Shown: in pieces, positions 26,524 through 36,993 of the stretch
Layout of the letters: every line of letters begins with the position of its first letter
Numbering within the stretch: position 1 is the stretch's first letter
Source of the DNA: an uncultured Alphaproteobacteria bacterium
GTDB taxonomy: Bacteria > Pseudomonadota > Alphaproteobacteria > Rhodobacterales > Rhodobacteraceae
Length of the DNA: 64,000 nt
Direction of reading: 5' to 3'
Assembly: GCA_902596605.1 (NCBI GenBank)
Contig: CACJUU010000002.1
Location: forward strand, 1-64,000
The notes under the pieces: model-generated
Told to the model about the DNA's origin: nothing
What the model saw: only the letters and a program-made list of their open reading frames with translations
The model's database searches: none
Translations under genes and position numbers: made by a program

Positions 26524-27596
26524 TAGTGCATCCTTTCAGATAAGGACGTATCACCAGCCGGAAGGTAAATTTTAAAACACGCTCCATCGACCATATCGTC
26601 TAGTTCAACAAAACCACCATGTTCAGATATTATCTTAGCGACTAAAGGTAGTCCAAGACCAGATCCACCCATTTTTGTTGTGCTAAATGGATCAAATATA
26701 TCAGATATAATATTTTTTGATACACCTGGTCCATTATCAGAAAAGGTTATCATTAACTGTAGCTTTTTATTTTTATCTCCAAAGGAACCTAGAGCTAACC
26801 CAGAATAGAAAGAGGTCTTTATAGTTATCCGCCCACCCTTTTTGCCGACGGCCTCACAAGAATTTTTGATTATGTTATGAAAAGCTTGGGTGAGTAATTC
26901 AAAGTCCCCATTTACGTCAGGTATAGAGGGGTCATAATTTTCTTCAAATAATACGTGCGAACCGTATCCCTGCGAGGCACTTCTTTTAACTTTGTCAATT
27001 ACATCATGAATATTCAATATGTCAAAATCCAGCGTATTTATCTCTCCCAACAGTTGAACTCTATCAACAATGCTCTCAATTCTCTTAGCTTCCTCAAGAA
27101 TGATTTGTGTTAAAGCTTTCTTGTTTTTTACATTTGAACTTTCAAGCAATTGTGCCGCGCCGATAATACTTGCAAGTGGATTTTTGATCTCATGAGATAG
27201 CACTGATCCCATGGCACTCACTGATTTAATAGAACTTTGATTTAATACAGCCTGCTCCATCTTACCCTTAAGTCGTTTTGGATGAAAGAAAATTAAGTTA
27301 CTCAAACCGGATTCAACACTTACTGCGTACATATCAAAAACTTGGTTCCCCTTATTTTTCCAATTTATTGGCACATCGAACTTTACAATTGCAGATGAAT
27401 TATTGCTTATTTTATCAAGTACTTCGAAAACGGCACTATTTGGCCCGATGAAGCTGCTAAGCTTTTTACCCACCAAACGATAAAGAGAGGTCTCACAATA
27501 TTGTTGAGATAAAGGATTAGCTAACTTTATTTCATTTTTAACATTTAATACGAAAGCTGGATATGGTACCAATTCCCATAAGTCTTTAAAATCCAT
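26523..27596 (-). CDS. ntrB: Nitrogen regulation histidine kinase NtrB
   Basis: This 357-residue cytoplasmic kinase has an N-terminal PAS domain, HisKA with the phospho-His in VLSHEIKNPLASIIGAAQLL and a HATPase domain (FSDNGPGV, GGSGLGLPLVAKI). It phosphorylates or dephosphorylates NtrC under the control of GlnB, which is also encoded in this window. It is the first gene of the ntrBCYX-trkA-hfq-hflX cluster and divergent from ispD. The usual upstream neighbour dusB (nifR3) is absent here. Confidence 0.94.
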   Translation of the reverse strand: MDFKDLWELVPYPAFVLNVKNEIKLANPLSQQYCETSLYRLVGKKLSSFIGPNSAVFEVLDKISNNSSAIVKFDVPINWKNKGNQVFDMYAVSVESGLSNLIFFHPKRLKGKMEQAVLNQSSIKSVSAMGSVLSHEIKNPLASIIGAAQLLESSNVKNKKALTQIILEEAKRIESIVDRVQLLGEINTLDFDILNIHDVIDKVKRSASQGYGSHVLFEENYDPSIPDVNGDFELLTQAFHNIIKNSCEAVGKKGGRITIKTSFYSGLALGSFGDKNKKLQLMITFSDNGPGVSKNIISDIFDPFSTTKMGGSGLGLPLVAKIISEHGGFVELDDMVDGACFKIYLPAGDTSLSERMH

Positions 27597-27705
27597 TCTA
27601 CTGCTCAGGCCAAAATATCATAACAAAAATAAAAGCGTAATTATTATTGCAATTATTAAGGTTATCAATTTAAACTTGAACTACACTAATTACAATAAAT
27701 TCTTT

Positions 27706-28404
27706 ATGGAAAAAAAATTTACAGGCGCATTAATTGTTGCTGCAGGAAAAGGAATAAGATCAAAATCAATAGTTCCAAAACAATATCTACATTTTGGGCA
27801 TAAATACGTTTTAGAAAAAAATATTGAAAATTTTATCGACGAACCTCTGATAGACTTTGTTGTTGTTGTTATAAATGAAGATCACTTAGAGTTTTATGAG
27901 AAAGCCATCGCTAAAATTAATAACCCAAAACTATTAAAAAAATGTTTTGGGGGAAAAACAAGGTCCCAGTCAGTAAAGAATGGCCTTAAAGCGATATCGG
28001 ATATAGGTTGTAAAAAAATACTTATTCAAGATGGGGCAAGACCTTTTACAAGCAACGAAATTATAAAAAAATGCATAAAGGGTCTAGATAATTTCGATGT
28101 CGTTTTCCCTGCAATAAAAATTCCAGATACTCTTTATGTAGAAGTAAAAGAAAATAATCAGAGCACAATTGATGCTCTTGGTTTTAATCGTAACTCTCTT
28201 ATTAGAGCGCAAACACCTCAAGCCTTTCACTTTGACTATATCTATCGAACCCATATGAACAGCAATCAACATCATACGGATGACGTTAAATTAGCTCTCA
28301 TTGACAAAAAAAAAATCGATATTGTTTCTGGCAGCGAGTATAATTTTAAAATTACAACTCCAGAGGATATTAAAATTGCAGAGAAACTTTTTTTAAATGT
28401 TTAG
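27706..28404 (+). CDS. ispD: 2-C-methyl-D-erythritol 4-phosphate cytidylyltransferase IspD
   Basis: This 232-residue enzyme of the MEP isoprenoid pathway couples CTP with methylerythritol phosphate. The nucleotide-binding start is ALIVAAGKGIRSKSIVPKQY, with later QDGARPF and RAQTPQAF. I chose the ATG at 27706 since homologues begin just before this motif; the frame is open to an ATG at 27676. It overlaps ispF by 8 nt. IspD and IspF are separate here, not fused as in many Alphaproteobacteria. Confidence 0.93.
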   Translation: MEKKFTGALIVAAGKGIRSKSIVPKQYLHFGHKYVLEKNIENFIDEPLIDFVVVVINEDHLEFYEKAIAKINNPKLLKKCFGGKTRSQSVKNGLKAISDIGCKKILIQDGARPFTSNEIIKKCIKGLDNFDVVFPAIKIPDTLYVEVKENNQSTIDALGFNRNSLIRAQTPQAFHFDYIYRTHMNSNQHHTDDVKLALIDKKKIDIVSGSEYNFKITTPEDIKIAEKLFLNV

Positions 28405-28876
28405 AATAGGTACTGGATTTGATGTTCATGCATTCGAACCAGGAAATAAAATATATCTGTGTGGAGTTGAAATACCATTCGATAAAAGCCTAGCTGGACA
28501 CTCAGATGCTGATGTGGCTCTTCATGCCCTTACGGATGCAATATTAGGCGCTTTAGCTCTTGGCGATATAGGATTGCACTTCCCTGACACAGATAAAAAA
28601 TGGAAAAAAGCGGATTCCGTGATTTTTTTAAACTGGTCAATTACACAAGCTAAAAAAAGAAAATTAAAATTGTCTAACATTGACTTAACTATCATTTGCG
28701 AAAAACCAAAAATAAATAGTTATAGAGAGAAGCTAATACTTAATCTTTCAAAAATCTGTTCACTAGAACATGATAGAATTAATGTGAAAGCTACTACTAC
28801 TGAAAGATTGGGGTTTACTGGACGAGAGGAAGGGATAGCATCATTATGTTCCATTTTATTGCATGAGACTAACTAA
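28397..28876 (+). CDS. ispF: 2-C-methyl-D-erythritol 2,4-cyclodiphosphate synthase IspF
   Basis: This 159-residue trimeric zinc enzyme makes the cyclodiphosphate intermediate of the MEP pathway. It has GTGFDVHAF with the metal Asp and His near residues 8-10, GHSDADVALHALTDAILGA near 34-52 and TTTERLGFTGREEGI near the end. It overlaps ispD by 8 nt and pgpA by 14 nt, consistent with one transcript. Confidence 0.96.
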   Translation: MFRIGTGFDVHAFEPGNKIYLCGVEIPFDKSLAGHSDADVALHALTDAILGALALGDIGLHFPDTDKKWKKADSVIFLNWSITQAKKRKLKLSNIDLTIICEKPKINSYREKLILNLSKICSLEHDRINVKATTTERLGFTGREEGIASLCSILLHETN

Positions 28877-29327
28877 ATTAATAGTCACCTTTTTTTATAT
28901 AGGACATGCGAATATAGCACCAGGATCAATTGCAAGCTTAGTTACGATTTTGCTTTTCTATCTGTTTGCAAAGTATTTAATCTATCACTTTTTTATAATT
29001 ATTATTTTGATAACAACTTTGATAGCTTTTTTTTCTATTAGCATCTATACATACGAGTTGCCAAAAAAAGACCGTAGTGAGATTGTAATTGATGAGGTCG
29101 TTGGACAGTCAATTGCTTTATTGCCTTTATTACTATTTTCAGATACTAGTTCTCCAGATTTTTTTATGTGTATAATTTCATTGCTTTTTTTTAGATTTTT
29201 TGACATCGTTAAACCCTATCCAATAAAAAAATTTGATCAAATGAATAATACTTTTGGCGTAATATTTGACGATATTTTAGCAGGTGTCTTTTCAGCATTG
29301 TTGTTAACATTAGCATTGATTTTTTAA
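28863..29327 (+). CDS. pgpA: Phosphatidylglycerophosphatase A
   Basis: This 154-residue membrane protein of the PgpA family dephosphorylates phosphatidylglycerophosphate to phosphatidylglycerol. It has several hydrophobic helices, GHANIAPGSIAS near the start, EIVIDEVVGQ in the middle and FDIVKPYPIKKFDQ near 115-130. It overlaps ispF by 14 nt and touches the cinA start by 1 nt. Confidence 0.9.
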   Translation: MRLTKLIVTFFYIGHANIAPGSIASLVTILLFYLFAKYLIYHFFIIIILITTLIAFFSISIYTYELPKKDRSEIVIDEVVGQSIALLPLLLFSDTSSPDFFMCIISLLFFRFFDIVKPYPIKKFDQMNNTFGVIFDDILAGVFSALLLTLALIF

Positions 29328-29821
29328 TGCTAAATTCACAAAAACTGTCGAGGAAACTTTTAGAATCTTGCTTAGACAAAAAGATAAAATTATCGATTGC
29401 TGAAAGCTGCACCGGAGGATTATTAAGTGCAAATATTACCAAAGTAGCAGGATCTTCAGCTGTTTTTTCGTATGGCTTCATTTGCTATTCTAATGAATCA
29501 AAGAGAAAGTTCTTAAATGTAAGTGAAAAAACTATAAACTCCTTTGGTGCAGTAAGTTATGAAACCGTAAAACAAATGTTGACCGGGTTGTGCAACCAAG
29601 CAAAGTCAAAAACTTTAACTATTGCCATATCAGGAGTTGCTGGACCAAGTGGATCAGAGTCTAAACCAGTCGGATTAGTTTTTATTGGGATAAAAATATC
29701 GTCTCAAAAGACTGAAGTGATTACTGAATACAACTTTGGAAATATTGAAAGGAATAAAATTCAACAAAAAAGTGTGCATGAAGCACTTAAAATGAGCCTT
29801 AATATTTTAAAAAATGTTTGA
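29327..29821 (+). CDS. CinA C-terminal-domain protein (nicotinamide-nucleotide amidase, PncC type)
   Basis: This 164-residue protein is a stand-alone CinA C-terminal domain with IAESCTGGLLSANITKVAGS near 20-39 and AISGVAGPSG near 100-110. Such proteins deamidate NMN to NaMN and recycle the by-product of DNA ligase. It is the last gene of the ispDF-pgpA operon, convergent with the COQ10-like gene with only 4 bp between stops. Confidence 0.9.
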   Translation: MLNSQKLSRKLLESCLDKKIKLSIAESCTGGLLSANITKVAGSSAVFSYGFICYSNESKRKFLNVSEKTINSFGAVSYETVKQMLTGLCNQAKSKTLTIAISGVAGPSGSESKPVGLVFIGIKISSQKTEVITEYNFGNIERNKIQQKSVHEALKMSLNILKNV

Positions 29822-29825
29822 AAAC

Positions 29826-30263
29826 TTATTCCTTAGCTTTATTTTCAAAAGCCTCGATAATATTTAATGCAACTTTTTCGAAACTAAGTGAAACTAACTT
29901 CTCTTTTATGAATGAAGTGAACGATACCTCTAAAGAGAAAATAACTTCACAAAAGTTCTCTTTTTCAATAAATGACCAGTCCGCGTTTAAAGATTTAAAA
30001 GGTTTAGAGTTACCAGAAATAGATATAATATTCAATTTCCTATCAACCACTACCTTTGTATCAAAATTTTCGACAGTAAGTTTGAAGTTAATTGATAGGC
30101 ACGCAGAAAAATGGTCGCGCTCACGCGCCAGAGACCTATCATAAATATCGACATTTGAACAAAAAGGGATAAACTCTGGATATGATTTTACATCAGCTAC
30201 GACATTGAGTAGATCACTAGCTCTACAATCATAGACTTTTTTTGTTAACGTTTTTTTTATCAT
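29826..30263 (-). CDS. COQ10/RatA-like START-domain protein
   Basis: This 145-residue protein carries a polyketide-cyclase/START fold of the COQ10 type: [20 protein letters not shown] near 21-41 is the family hallmark. Members bind ubiquinone or its intermediates and help respiration; the E. coli relative RatA affects ribosome assembly. It follows lipA with a 35 nt overlap, the common alphaproteobacterial order. Confidence 0.88.
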   Translation of the reverse strand: MIKKTLTKKVYDCRASDLLNVVADVKSYPEFIPFCSNVDIYDRSLARERDHFSACLSINFKLTVENFDTKVVVDRKLNIISISGNSKPFKSLNADWSFIEKENFCEVIFSLEVSFTSFIKEKLVSLSFEKVALNIIEAFENKAKE

Positions 30264-31206
30264 CCAAGACTTTTCTTCTAGCTTCTTTTAATAGCATAAA
30301 ATCATCATCTGCATGAAAAGACGATCTGGTTAACGGGGTTGATGATACTAGCAAGAACCCTTTTCCAAGTGCCAATTTTCTATAATATTCAAATATTTCA
30401 GGCGCTACAAACTCTTTTACTGGAAAATGCTTGGGTGTTGGTTGTAAATATTGACCAATAGTTAAAAAATCTACCTTCGCTGCTCTCAAGTCATCCATTA
30501 GTTGACCAACTTCAATTCTTGTCTCACCCAACCCTACCATTATGCCAGATTTTGTGAACATTGACTGATTTTCTTCTTTTACCCTGCTTAAAAGTCTTAA
30601 TGAGGTGAAATATCTAGCACCAGGCCGCACTACTGGATAAAGGCTCGGTACGGTTTCTAAGTTGTGATTAAATACATCTGGTTCAGATTTTAAAATTGGA
30701 AATATAACGTTATCATCACATTTCAAAAAATCTGGAGTCAAAATTTCAATAGTGGTCGAAGGAGAGTACCTTTTAATAGCTTCTATTGTTTTTACGTAAT
30801 GCTGAGCTCCTCCATCTGGTAGATCGTCTCTATCGACACTCGTAATGACTACATGTCTAAGGTGCATTTTCTGAACTGACAGCCCTATTCTGTCTGGCTC
30901 CAACATATCAAGTTTAAGGGGCATGCCTGTTTTGACATTACAAAATGCGCAGCCTCTCGTGCATATGTCGCCCATTATTAAAAATGTTGCATGGCCCCTA
31001 GACCAACATTCTCCGATGTTGGGGCAACTAGCCTCTTCACAGATTGTTTTAAGATTATTTTGCTTAACAAGCTTCCTAGTTTCTTTATAGCCTTCAGTTA
31101 ATGGTGCTTTAACCTTTATCCATGAAGGTTTTTTTGGCATAGGTAACGATTGGTTTTTAAGCTTTTCGGGGTGCCTTATTTCAAATCTTTTATTCATCTT
31201 TGTCAA
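30229..31206 (-). CDS. lipA: Lipoyl synthase
   Basis: This 325-residue radical-SAM enzyme inserts sulfur into octanoyl groups. It has the auxiliary cluster cysteines in [13 protein letters not shown] near 56-68 and the radical-SAM CxxxCxxC in CTRGCAFC near 83-90. It supplies lipoate for the 2-oxoacid dehydrogenases, whose E3 subunit (lpdA) is encoded just upstream (3 bp gap). Confidence 0.97.
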   Translation of the reverse strand: MTKMNKRFEIRHPEKLKNQSLPMPKKPSWIKVKAPLTEGYKETRKLVKQNNLKTICEEASCPNIGECWSRGHATFLIMGDICTRGCAFCNVKTGMPLKLDMLEPDRIGLSVQKMHLRHVVITSVDRDDLPDGGAQHYVKTIEAIKRYSPSTTIEILTPDFLKCDDNVIFPILKSEPDVFNHNLETVPSLYPVVRPGARYFTSLRLLSRVKEENQSMFTKSGIMVGLGETRIEVGQLMDDLRAAKVDFLTIGQYLQPTPKHFPVKEFVAPEIFEYYRKLALGKGFLLVSSTPLTRSSFHADDDFMLLKEARRKVLDDKKNVNKKSL

Positions 31207-31209
31207 AAT

Positions 31210-32595
31210 TTATATGTGTATCCCTTTAGCGGATGACTTTAACACGCTTTCATGAATTGCTTCAGATAACGTGGGGTGAGGGAAAATAGTGTTTTCAATA
31301 TTTTCTTGTATGATCTCAGCCTCCTTAGCCAAAGCATAATTATGAATTAATTCGGTAACACCCATTCCAACCATATGCACGCCCAAAAACTCCCCAGTAT
31401 CTTTCTGAATTATGGTCTTAATAAAACCATTCTCATATCCCATAGCCAATGCTTTACCGTTAGCACTAAAAGGAAAGATTCCAATCTTGAATTCGACACC
31501 CTTTTCAATTACTTCTTTTTCTGATAGCCCAATACTAGCTACTTCGGGATCACAGTAAGTACAGGCAGGAATTCTATCCTTTTCAATAGGGTGTACCTTC
31601 ATTCCAGCAACCTGTTCAGCAACAGAAATGCCCTCATGACTTGCCTTATGGGCTAGCCAAGGTGGGCTGGCTACATCTCCTATTGCATAGATATTGTCTA
31701 CATTTGTTCTACAATATTCATCAACTATAATGCTACCATTCGAACAATTGATCTTTACACCCTCAAGATTTAAATTTTCTATATTTCCTACAATCCCTAC
31801 AGCTAAAATAGCCTTATCAAATTCTAAATTAAGAGCTCTGTCTTTACTTTTTAATTCAGCCTTTACCAAGCCTTCTTTTTCTTTAAGGGATTCAAGTGAA
31901 TGGTTTTTGAAAATCTTAATACCTCTATTTGAAAACTGTTTTTCCACGAAATTAGATATTTCCCTGTCTTCATTAGGGAGAATATTAGGTTTTACCTCTA
32001 ATAAGGAAACATCTGATCCCATTTGCGCGAAAAAACTAGCAAATTCCACACCAATCGCACCTGAACCAACAACGAGAAGCGTACTAGGTATCTTATCAAC
32101 TTGAAGAGCATCTTTGTAGAACCAAATATTGCTAGAATTAGGAACTCCACTAATTTCACGTGGTCTTCCACCAGTTGCAATACATATATTTTTACTAGTG
32201 ATTTCTTTTATCGAGTTATTTTTTGATTTAATTTGAACGGATTTAGACGATTTGAATGAGGCTTCACCAAGAAAAACCTCAACCTTATTTTTTTTTAAAA
32301 GGAATTCGACGCCCGAAGATAATCTCTTAGCAATTGAACGAGATCTTTTTACAACCTCGCTGATATCTATCTTTCCTAACTCGCTTTTAATCCCGTATTT
32401 TTCTGACCCTTTTATGAGCTTTAGAACCTCTGCGGACCTTAAAAAAGACTTGGTAGGAATACATCCCCAATTTAAGCAAACTCCCCCTAAAGCCTCTTTT
32501 TCGATAATAGCAACCTTAAGGCCTAATTGAGCTCCTCTTATTGCAGCTACATAACCTCCAGGCCCAGAACCAATTATTAGTAAGTCGAAATTCAT
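31210..32595 (-). CDS. lpdA: Dihydrolipoyl dehydrogenase
   Basis: This 461-residue flavoprotein is the E3 component of 2-oxoacid dehydrogenase complexes. It has an FAD-binding GSGPGGYVAA near 9-18, the redox disulfide in GGVCLNWGCIPTKS near 38-51, an NAD-binding GSGAIGVEFASFF and the C-terminal catalytic dyad region in HPTLSEAIHE. It leads the lpdA-lipA-COQ10-like operon. Confidence 0.97.
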   Translation of the reverse strand: MNFDLLIIGSGPGGYVAAIRGAQLGLKVAIIEKEALGGVCLNWGCIPTKSFLRSAEVLKLIKGSEKYGIKSELGKIDISEVVKRSRSIAKRLSSGVEFLLKKNKVEVFLGEASFKSSKSVQIKSKNNSIKEITSKNICIATGGRPREISGVPNSSNIWFYKDALQVDKIPSTLLVVGSGAIGVEFASFFAQMGSDVSLLEVKPNILPNEDREISNFVEKQFSNRGIKIFKNHSLESLKEKEGLVKAELKSKDRALNLEFDKAILAVGIVGNIENLNLEGVKINCSNGSIIVDEYCRTNVDNIYAIGDVASPPWLAHKASHEGISVAEQVAGMKVHPIEKDRIPACTYCDPEVASIGLSEKEVIEKGVEFKIGIFPFSANGKALAMGYENGFIKTIIQKDTGEFLGVHMVGMGVTELIHNYALAKEAEIIQENIENTIFPHPTLSEAIHESVLKSSAKGIHI

Positions 32596-32656
32596 TAGTA
32601 TCCCCCGAGTTATACGTATATATATAACACTTCATTCATAAATATAAATTAAAACT

Positions 32657-33709
32657 TTAAGGAAACAAGAGACAACAATCACCATATGAAAATAGTCTAT
32701 ATCTGTTACTTATTGCCAACCGGTAAAGCTCAGTAGCCTGTTTAGTACCTATAAAAGCATTAACCAGAATGAAAAGGGTAGATTTAGGTAGGTGAAAATT
32801 AGTAAATAATCCTGAGCACACTTTAAACTTGTGACCCGGCTTAATAAACGTATTTATAGACCCCGTAAATGCCTGAAAGCTATTATCAACAAAACAAGAA
32901 CTCTCTAATACTCTCATAACTGTTGTACCTACAGCAATTACCCTTCCTCCCCTTTTTAAGGTTTTTTGAATTAGCAACGCCGCATTTTCATTAACCTTTG
33001 CGTATTCAGAATGCATTTTGTGATTATCTATATTATTCTCCCGGATCGGCAAAAAAGTTCCCCCACTTACATGCAATGTTATAAAACAATGAGGTATATT
33101 TTTTCTTTTTAAGCTTGTTATGTAATCTTCAGAAAAATGCAATGACGCCGTTGGCGCAGCAACTGACCCATAAATCTCAGCAAAGGGAGTTTGGTAATTT
33201 ATAACGTCAGCTTTATTGGGACCACGTTTTTTCATTATATAAGGTGGTATCGGCATATATCCTATTTCTTGCAAGCAAGGTATTAACTCTTTTGCACCAG
33301 GATCAAAACTCATAACACATTGAGCAAGGTTAAATGAAACTACATCGGCAGAGAGATCTTTTGAAAAAATTATTTTATCGCCTTTTTTTAATTTTTTGAG
33401 CGGCTTACAGAAGGTAGTCCAGACATTCCCATCAATCGCTTTATTTAGAGTAACGCTGACTTTTGGCTTTACATTATCTGACGATGGTCTGACCCTTCGG
33501 CCTTTAAGCATGCATGGCAATACCTTTGTATTGTTAAAAACTAATAAATCGTTTTTAGACACGTATTTTAGCAAGTCAGATACTCTTTTATGAGAAAAAC
33601 TATTTTTTTTAAATACAAGCATATTTGCCTTATCTTTAGATGCTAAAGGATTCAAGGCAACTAAATCATCAGGATAAAAGTAATTATATGAATCTAAATC
33701 GCCCACCAT
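32657..33709 (-). CDS. queA: tRNA ribosyltransferase-isomerase QueA
   Basis: This 350-residue enzyme transfers the ribosyl part of SAM to preQ1-modified tRNA in queuosine synthesis. Family motifs include DLVALNPL, FNNTKVLPCMLKGRR, TASLHFSED and HVSGGTF. The start is the ATG at 33709, which overlaps the TGA of the AsmA-like gene (TGATG); a GTG one codon earlier is possible. The usual partner tgt is not in the window. Confidence 0.95.
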   Translation of the reverse strand: MVGDLDSYNYFYPDDLVALNPLASKDKANMLVFKKNSFSHKRVSDLLKYVSKNDLLVFNNTKVLPCMLKGRRVRPSSDNVKPKVSVTLNKAIDGNVWTTFCKPLKKLKKGDKIIFSKDLSADVVSFNLAQCVMSFDPGAKELIPCLQEIGYMPIPPYIMKKRGPNKADVINYQTPFAEIYGSVAAPTASLHFSEDYITSLKRKNIPHCFITLHVSGGTFLPIRENNIDNHKMHSEYAKVNENAALLIQKTLKRGGRVIAVGTTVMRVLESSCFVDNSFQAFTGSINTFIKPGHKFKVCSGLFTNFHLPKSTLFILVNAFIGTKQATELYRLAISNRYRLFSYGDCCLLFP

Positions 33710-36700
33710 CACCTATTACCATTTTCTTCCATACTAAATATTTTTCTAAATACACCTGGCGTAAGGATTGACAGTGGGTTTACTAAAACGGTTGGATTGC
33801 TTGAGTTACCCTTAACTTTATATGAAACTCCAAATACGCCTTCACCTTTTTCTCCACCTAAAACCTTACCTATCAACGGAATTGCTTTCACTACTCCGTT
33901 GATTATGTAAACTGGTGAGATTAGCCCATTTACGTTGACAGTATTTTGCTTTTTTCCATATCGTTCGTATCCGCCCATTGTTAATCCAAGCGATGGCCCA
34001 ACCGCTACACCATTCTTCAAGGTCAACTCACTATCCTTATAATCAAAAGATCCCTCTATTTTTGTGAACAACAGTCCATTCCCGTTAAGGTTATCAAGCA
34101 ATCCAATAATACTGGCAGAGGATATAATCTGAGCTAATACAGGGGCATTCTTTATCCTAAATTCCTTAATTTCCAAAGATCCTGACATTTTGACCCTATT
34201 TTCATAAAAAATCGATGCCTTAAACTTACCACCATAACCGTTCTGATAGTATTTTCCCCTTCGTAATAACTCACCAGCATCGTTTCCTGAAACAACCAGA
34301 GTGATCCCCCTGTTCTTGTTTGGCCTAATAGTGATTTCAAGATTTGATTGCGGTAAAAGTTTTGCCTTTGCATACCCCCTAAGCCCTCCAAAAGATCGAA
34401 TTTCACCCTTTAGAGAACCTAAAAATTTTTCTTTCTTAAAAGTTATATCGACATCGCTGAAAATTATATCAAGAGGAATGTCCTTTTTTTTAAATTTTAA
34501 GCGCATTAAAAATTCTAAGCTAACAGTTCCTCTGTAAGTTTTAAATTTATTTTGCTCACCAAATTTTTGAAAAGTAGCTTTTTCTATTCGAATATCTGGA
34601 GTTTTTATGTTTGAATAGTTTACTTTTTTAATTTCAAAAATCGATTTATGTGAAGCAGATCCTGAAACTAAAACATCATTTTGAGAGTATTCAAACAAGA
34701 ACCCATTGTCTTTTGTAAAATCCAATTTCAACTGACCATATTTGCCTTTCACTTTTTTTAGTGCCAAGGCCGGCACAAAAACTTCTGCGTTTGTGAAGTC
34801 AATATCAGTACGAATAAAAGTGTTATTATCTTTTTCAACAATCGAAAAAATAAGTTTAATTGGGCCATTAAAATTGAAAGTTGAAAAATTTGGAAAAAGC
34901 GTCTTAGAATTAAGTCCATCAAAGAAAATAATTAGATCGCTAGCTTTATCGTCAGTGAAAATGTTAGAAAGCCAATTATTGATAGAGCCATTGACTTTTC
35001 TATTGTTATCTGCCATCACTCCTTCAAAAAAAATCGTATTCCCTATACCCTTGAGACTTAGTGTGTCCAGATTGATAGAATTGTTAGAATTTAAAGAAAT
35101 TAGTAAATTTTTCAAACTAAGTTCAAAAATATTTTCCTCGGGAGTAAACAACTCTTTAATATTCTTTAAAGCTATTGCTTTTGAATATGTAATTGATACT
35201 TCTTTTTCTCCCTGAGAACGAATTAAAGACTTTATCCGTGTAAAATCATGTTTTGTTTTTGGCACAAGAGAAAAAAGATCACTAATATTTGATTTCAAAG
35301 ATAAGGTGATCTCCTTCTCACGCTCAACACTGCCAGTTGAGCTAAATTCTACTTTAATATCTCTATATGTATTTGATGAAGGCCCTACTTTAGTCACTGA
35401 ATTAATTGCGGCATAACCTTCATTCAGATTCCCCCCAAAATTAATATTTTCAAATTCTACCGAGGCTTTGTTATTTTCAAAGTAAACAAGTTTATTGATC
35501 TTTCCATCAAACGAATTTAACTCAATATGGTCTAAATCAAACGTAAGACTAATTTTGGAAACTGCATTAGACAAACTTATATCTCTCTTTTTTTCTAATG
35601 AGAAAAAATTTAAAGGCCCCGAGAAATTATTAAGCCTCATTTTCTTTATTGCATCCAACTTTACAAAAAAGTCGAAAGATGTTTGTTCATTATCTGATAA
35701 ATCTGAAGATCGTTTTATGTCCAAGCTAGCTTTTAAATTTGAAGGATTTTCTCCGACAATATTTATTTCAGATATAATTTCGTCTTTAAAAGGAAAAACA
35801 CCGAAAACTTTAAATTCTTTTGAGAAAATAAAAGTATTTTCATGAGGCATAAAAAATTTTGTAACGTTTACGTCAAATGTTCGTTCAACAAAGTTAAAAC
35901 TCGAATTAGAAGCTATTAAAGCGTAATCTCCAAATTCAAGCTTAGACTTTTTAAATAATATTTTGTTTTGTTCAAATGACTCTAGGATATTAATACTTGA
36001 GTAAAACTTAAATAGATTAGAAGTGTCTGCTGCTTCTAAATTAAGTTCTGTCGAGTTTAAATTTATAGTACCCACCAATTTAATTGCATTGCTTTTTTTA
36101 TTGAATAAATATGAGTTATCCGTAAGCCCACCTAAAAAAAACCGAAGCATTTTTGGAACATCTTTCAAAGAAAAAAATTCTTTGTAACTATATTCTTGAG
36201 GATCAATATTAAACACAAGAATATTTCCAGAATTTAATGAAAAATCGACTTCTGCGGCATAAGTAATTTCACCAGCATTTTGTTTAATTTTCAAAATAGC
36301 GTTTGCATTTAATAATTTGTTGTTTTTAGAAAGATTAATTTTTTCAAAATTTACTATTTGATTCTGCAATATAAAAAAACCTTCATCTATTAGAATTGAG
36401 TCTGAATTGATTTTGTTCAGTGATACACGCATAGACTGAATCAGAGATTTGAAATCCACACTTTTTATTTTGTTAAGGTTTTGACTTAAATTTTTTGTTG
36501 GGCGATATTCCACCGTCTTTATAAGAACATCATCAATAAAGCTTGCACCAAGCCAATATTTTATAAAGTCAACTTTTAAATTGATATCATGCCCTACTAT
36601 GTTTTTGAAATTGGAAAGGTTACCTTTTTCCAAAGTTATATTGGCACTGCTAAAATTATTGAACGAAATTGATATGGGGCCATTTGAAGATATGTTATTC

Positions 36701-36906
36701 TCTTCTAAAACTTGCTTAAATTTATTTTGAAAATAATTTGATCGCGCTACCTTGTTAAGTGTTGAGTCTGTTAGGAAAAATGATGATACTAAAACACCGG
36801 AAAGCACCAGCGTTAGAATTAGCGAAACAAATAAAGAAATGCGCCTGCCCGTATTCGAAAAACTAATTTTCAAAATATTGATCCCTTGTTTATTCAATTT
36901 ATTCAC
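33709..36906 (-). CDS. Large AsmA-like (DUF3971/YhdP-type) envelope protein
   Basis: This 1065-residue protein has one N-terminal membrane helix (about residues 25-48) and a long beta-rich body, ending with an AsmA-type C-terminal domain (GNGLLFTKIEGSFDYKDSEL and GLTMGGYERYG near 960-1000). YhdP/AsmA-family proteins form bridges that help phospholipids reach the outer membrane. The middle region is low in similarity and rich in Asn, Lys and Ser, as is usual here. The stop overlaps the queA start. The specific cargo is not known. Confidence 0.82.
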   Translation of the reverse strand: MNKLNKQGINILKISFSNTGRRISLFVSLILTLVLSGVLVSSFFLTDSTLNKVARSNYFQNKFKQVLEENNISSNGPISISFNNFSSANITLEKGNLSNFKNIVGHDINLKVDFIKYWLGASFIDDVLIKTVEYRPTKNLSQNLNKIKSVDFKSLIQSMRVSLNKINSDSILIDEGFFILQNQIVNFEKINLSKNNKLLNANAILKIKQNAGEITYAAEVDFSLNSGNILVFNIDPQEYSYKEFFSLKDVPKMLRFFLGGLTDNSYLFNKKSNAIKLVGTINLNSTELNLEAADTSNLFKFYSSINILESFEQNKILFKKSKLEFGDYALIASNSSFNFVERTFDVNVTKFFMPHENTFIFSKEFKVFGVFPFKDEIISEINIVGENPSNLKASLDIKRSSDLSDNEQTSFDFFVKLDAIKKMRLNNFSGPLNFFSLEKKRDISLSNAVSKISLTFDLDHIELNSFDGKINKLVYFENNKASVEFENINFGGNLNEGYAAINSVTKVGPSSNTYRDIKVEFSSTGSVEREKEITLSLKSNISDLFSLVPKTKHDFTRIKSLIRSQGEKEVSITYSKAIALKNIKELFTPEENIFELSLKNLLISLNSNNSINLDTLSLKGIGNTIFFEGVMADNNRKVNGSINNWLSNIFTDDKASDLIIFFDGLNSKTLFPNFSTFNFNGPIKLIFSIVEKDNNTFIRTDIDFTNAEVFVPALALKKVKGKYGQLKLDFTKDNGFLFEYSQNDVLVSGSASHKSIFEIKKVNYSNIKTPDIRIEKATFQKFGEQNKFKTYRGTVSLEFLMRLKFKKKDIPLDIIFSDVDITFKKEKFLGSLKGEIRSFGGLRGYAKAKLLPQSNLEITIRPNKNRGITLVVSGNDAGELLRRGKYYQNGYGGKFKASIFYENRVKMSGSLEIKEFRIKNAPVLAQIISSASIIGLLDNLNGNGLLFTKIEGSFDYKDSELTLKNGVAVGPSLGLTMGGYERYGKKQNTVNVNGLISPVYIINGVVKAIPLIGKVLGGEKGEGVFGVSYKVKGNSSNPTVLVNPLSILTPGVFRKIFSMEENGNR

Positions 36907-36993
36907 TTATATCTTCGTTTAGTCTTGGAACATATATCCAATATAAACTATATGAATATGCTAACCTATTAAAAAGTAAGGATGTAGACAGGT

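Noticed and set aside
34742-35215. 157-codon plus-strand ORF inside the AsmA-like gene
   Set aside because: It is a shadow of the minus-strand gene, with Ser/Phe/Leu-rich composition typical of antisense frames and no motif.
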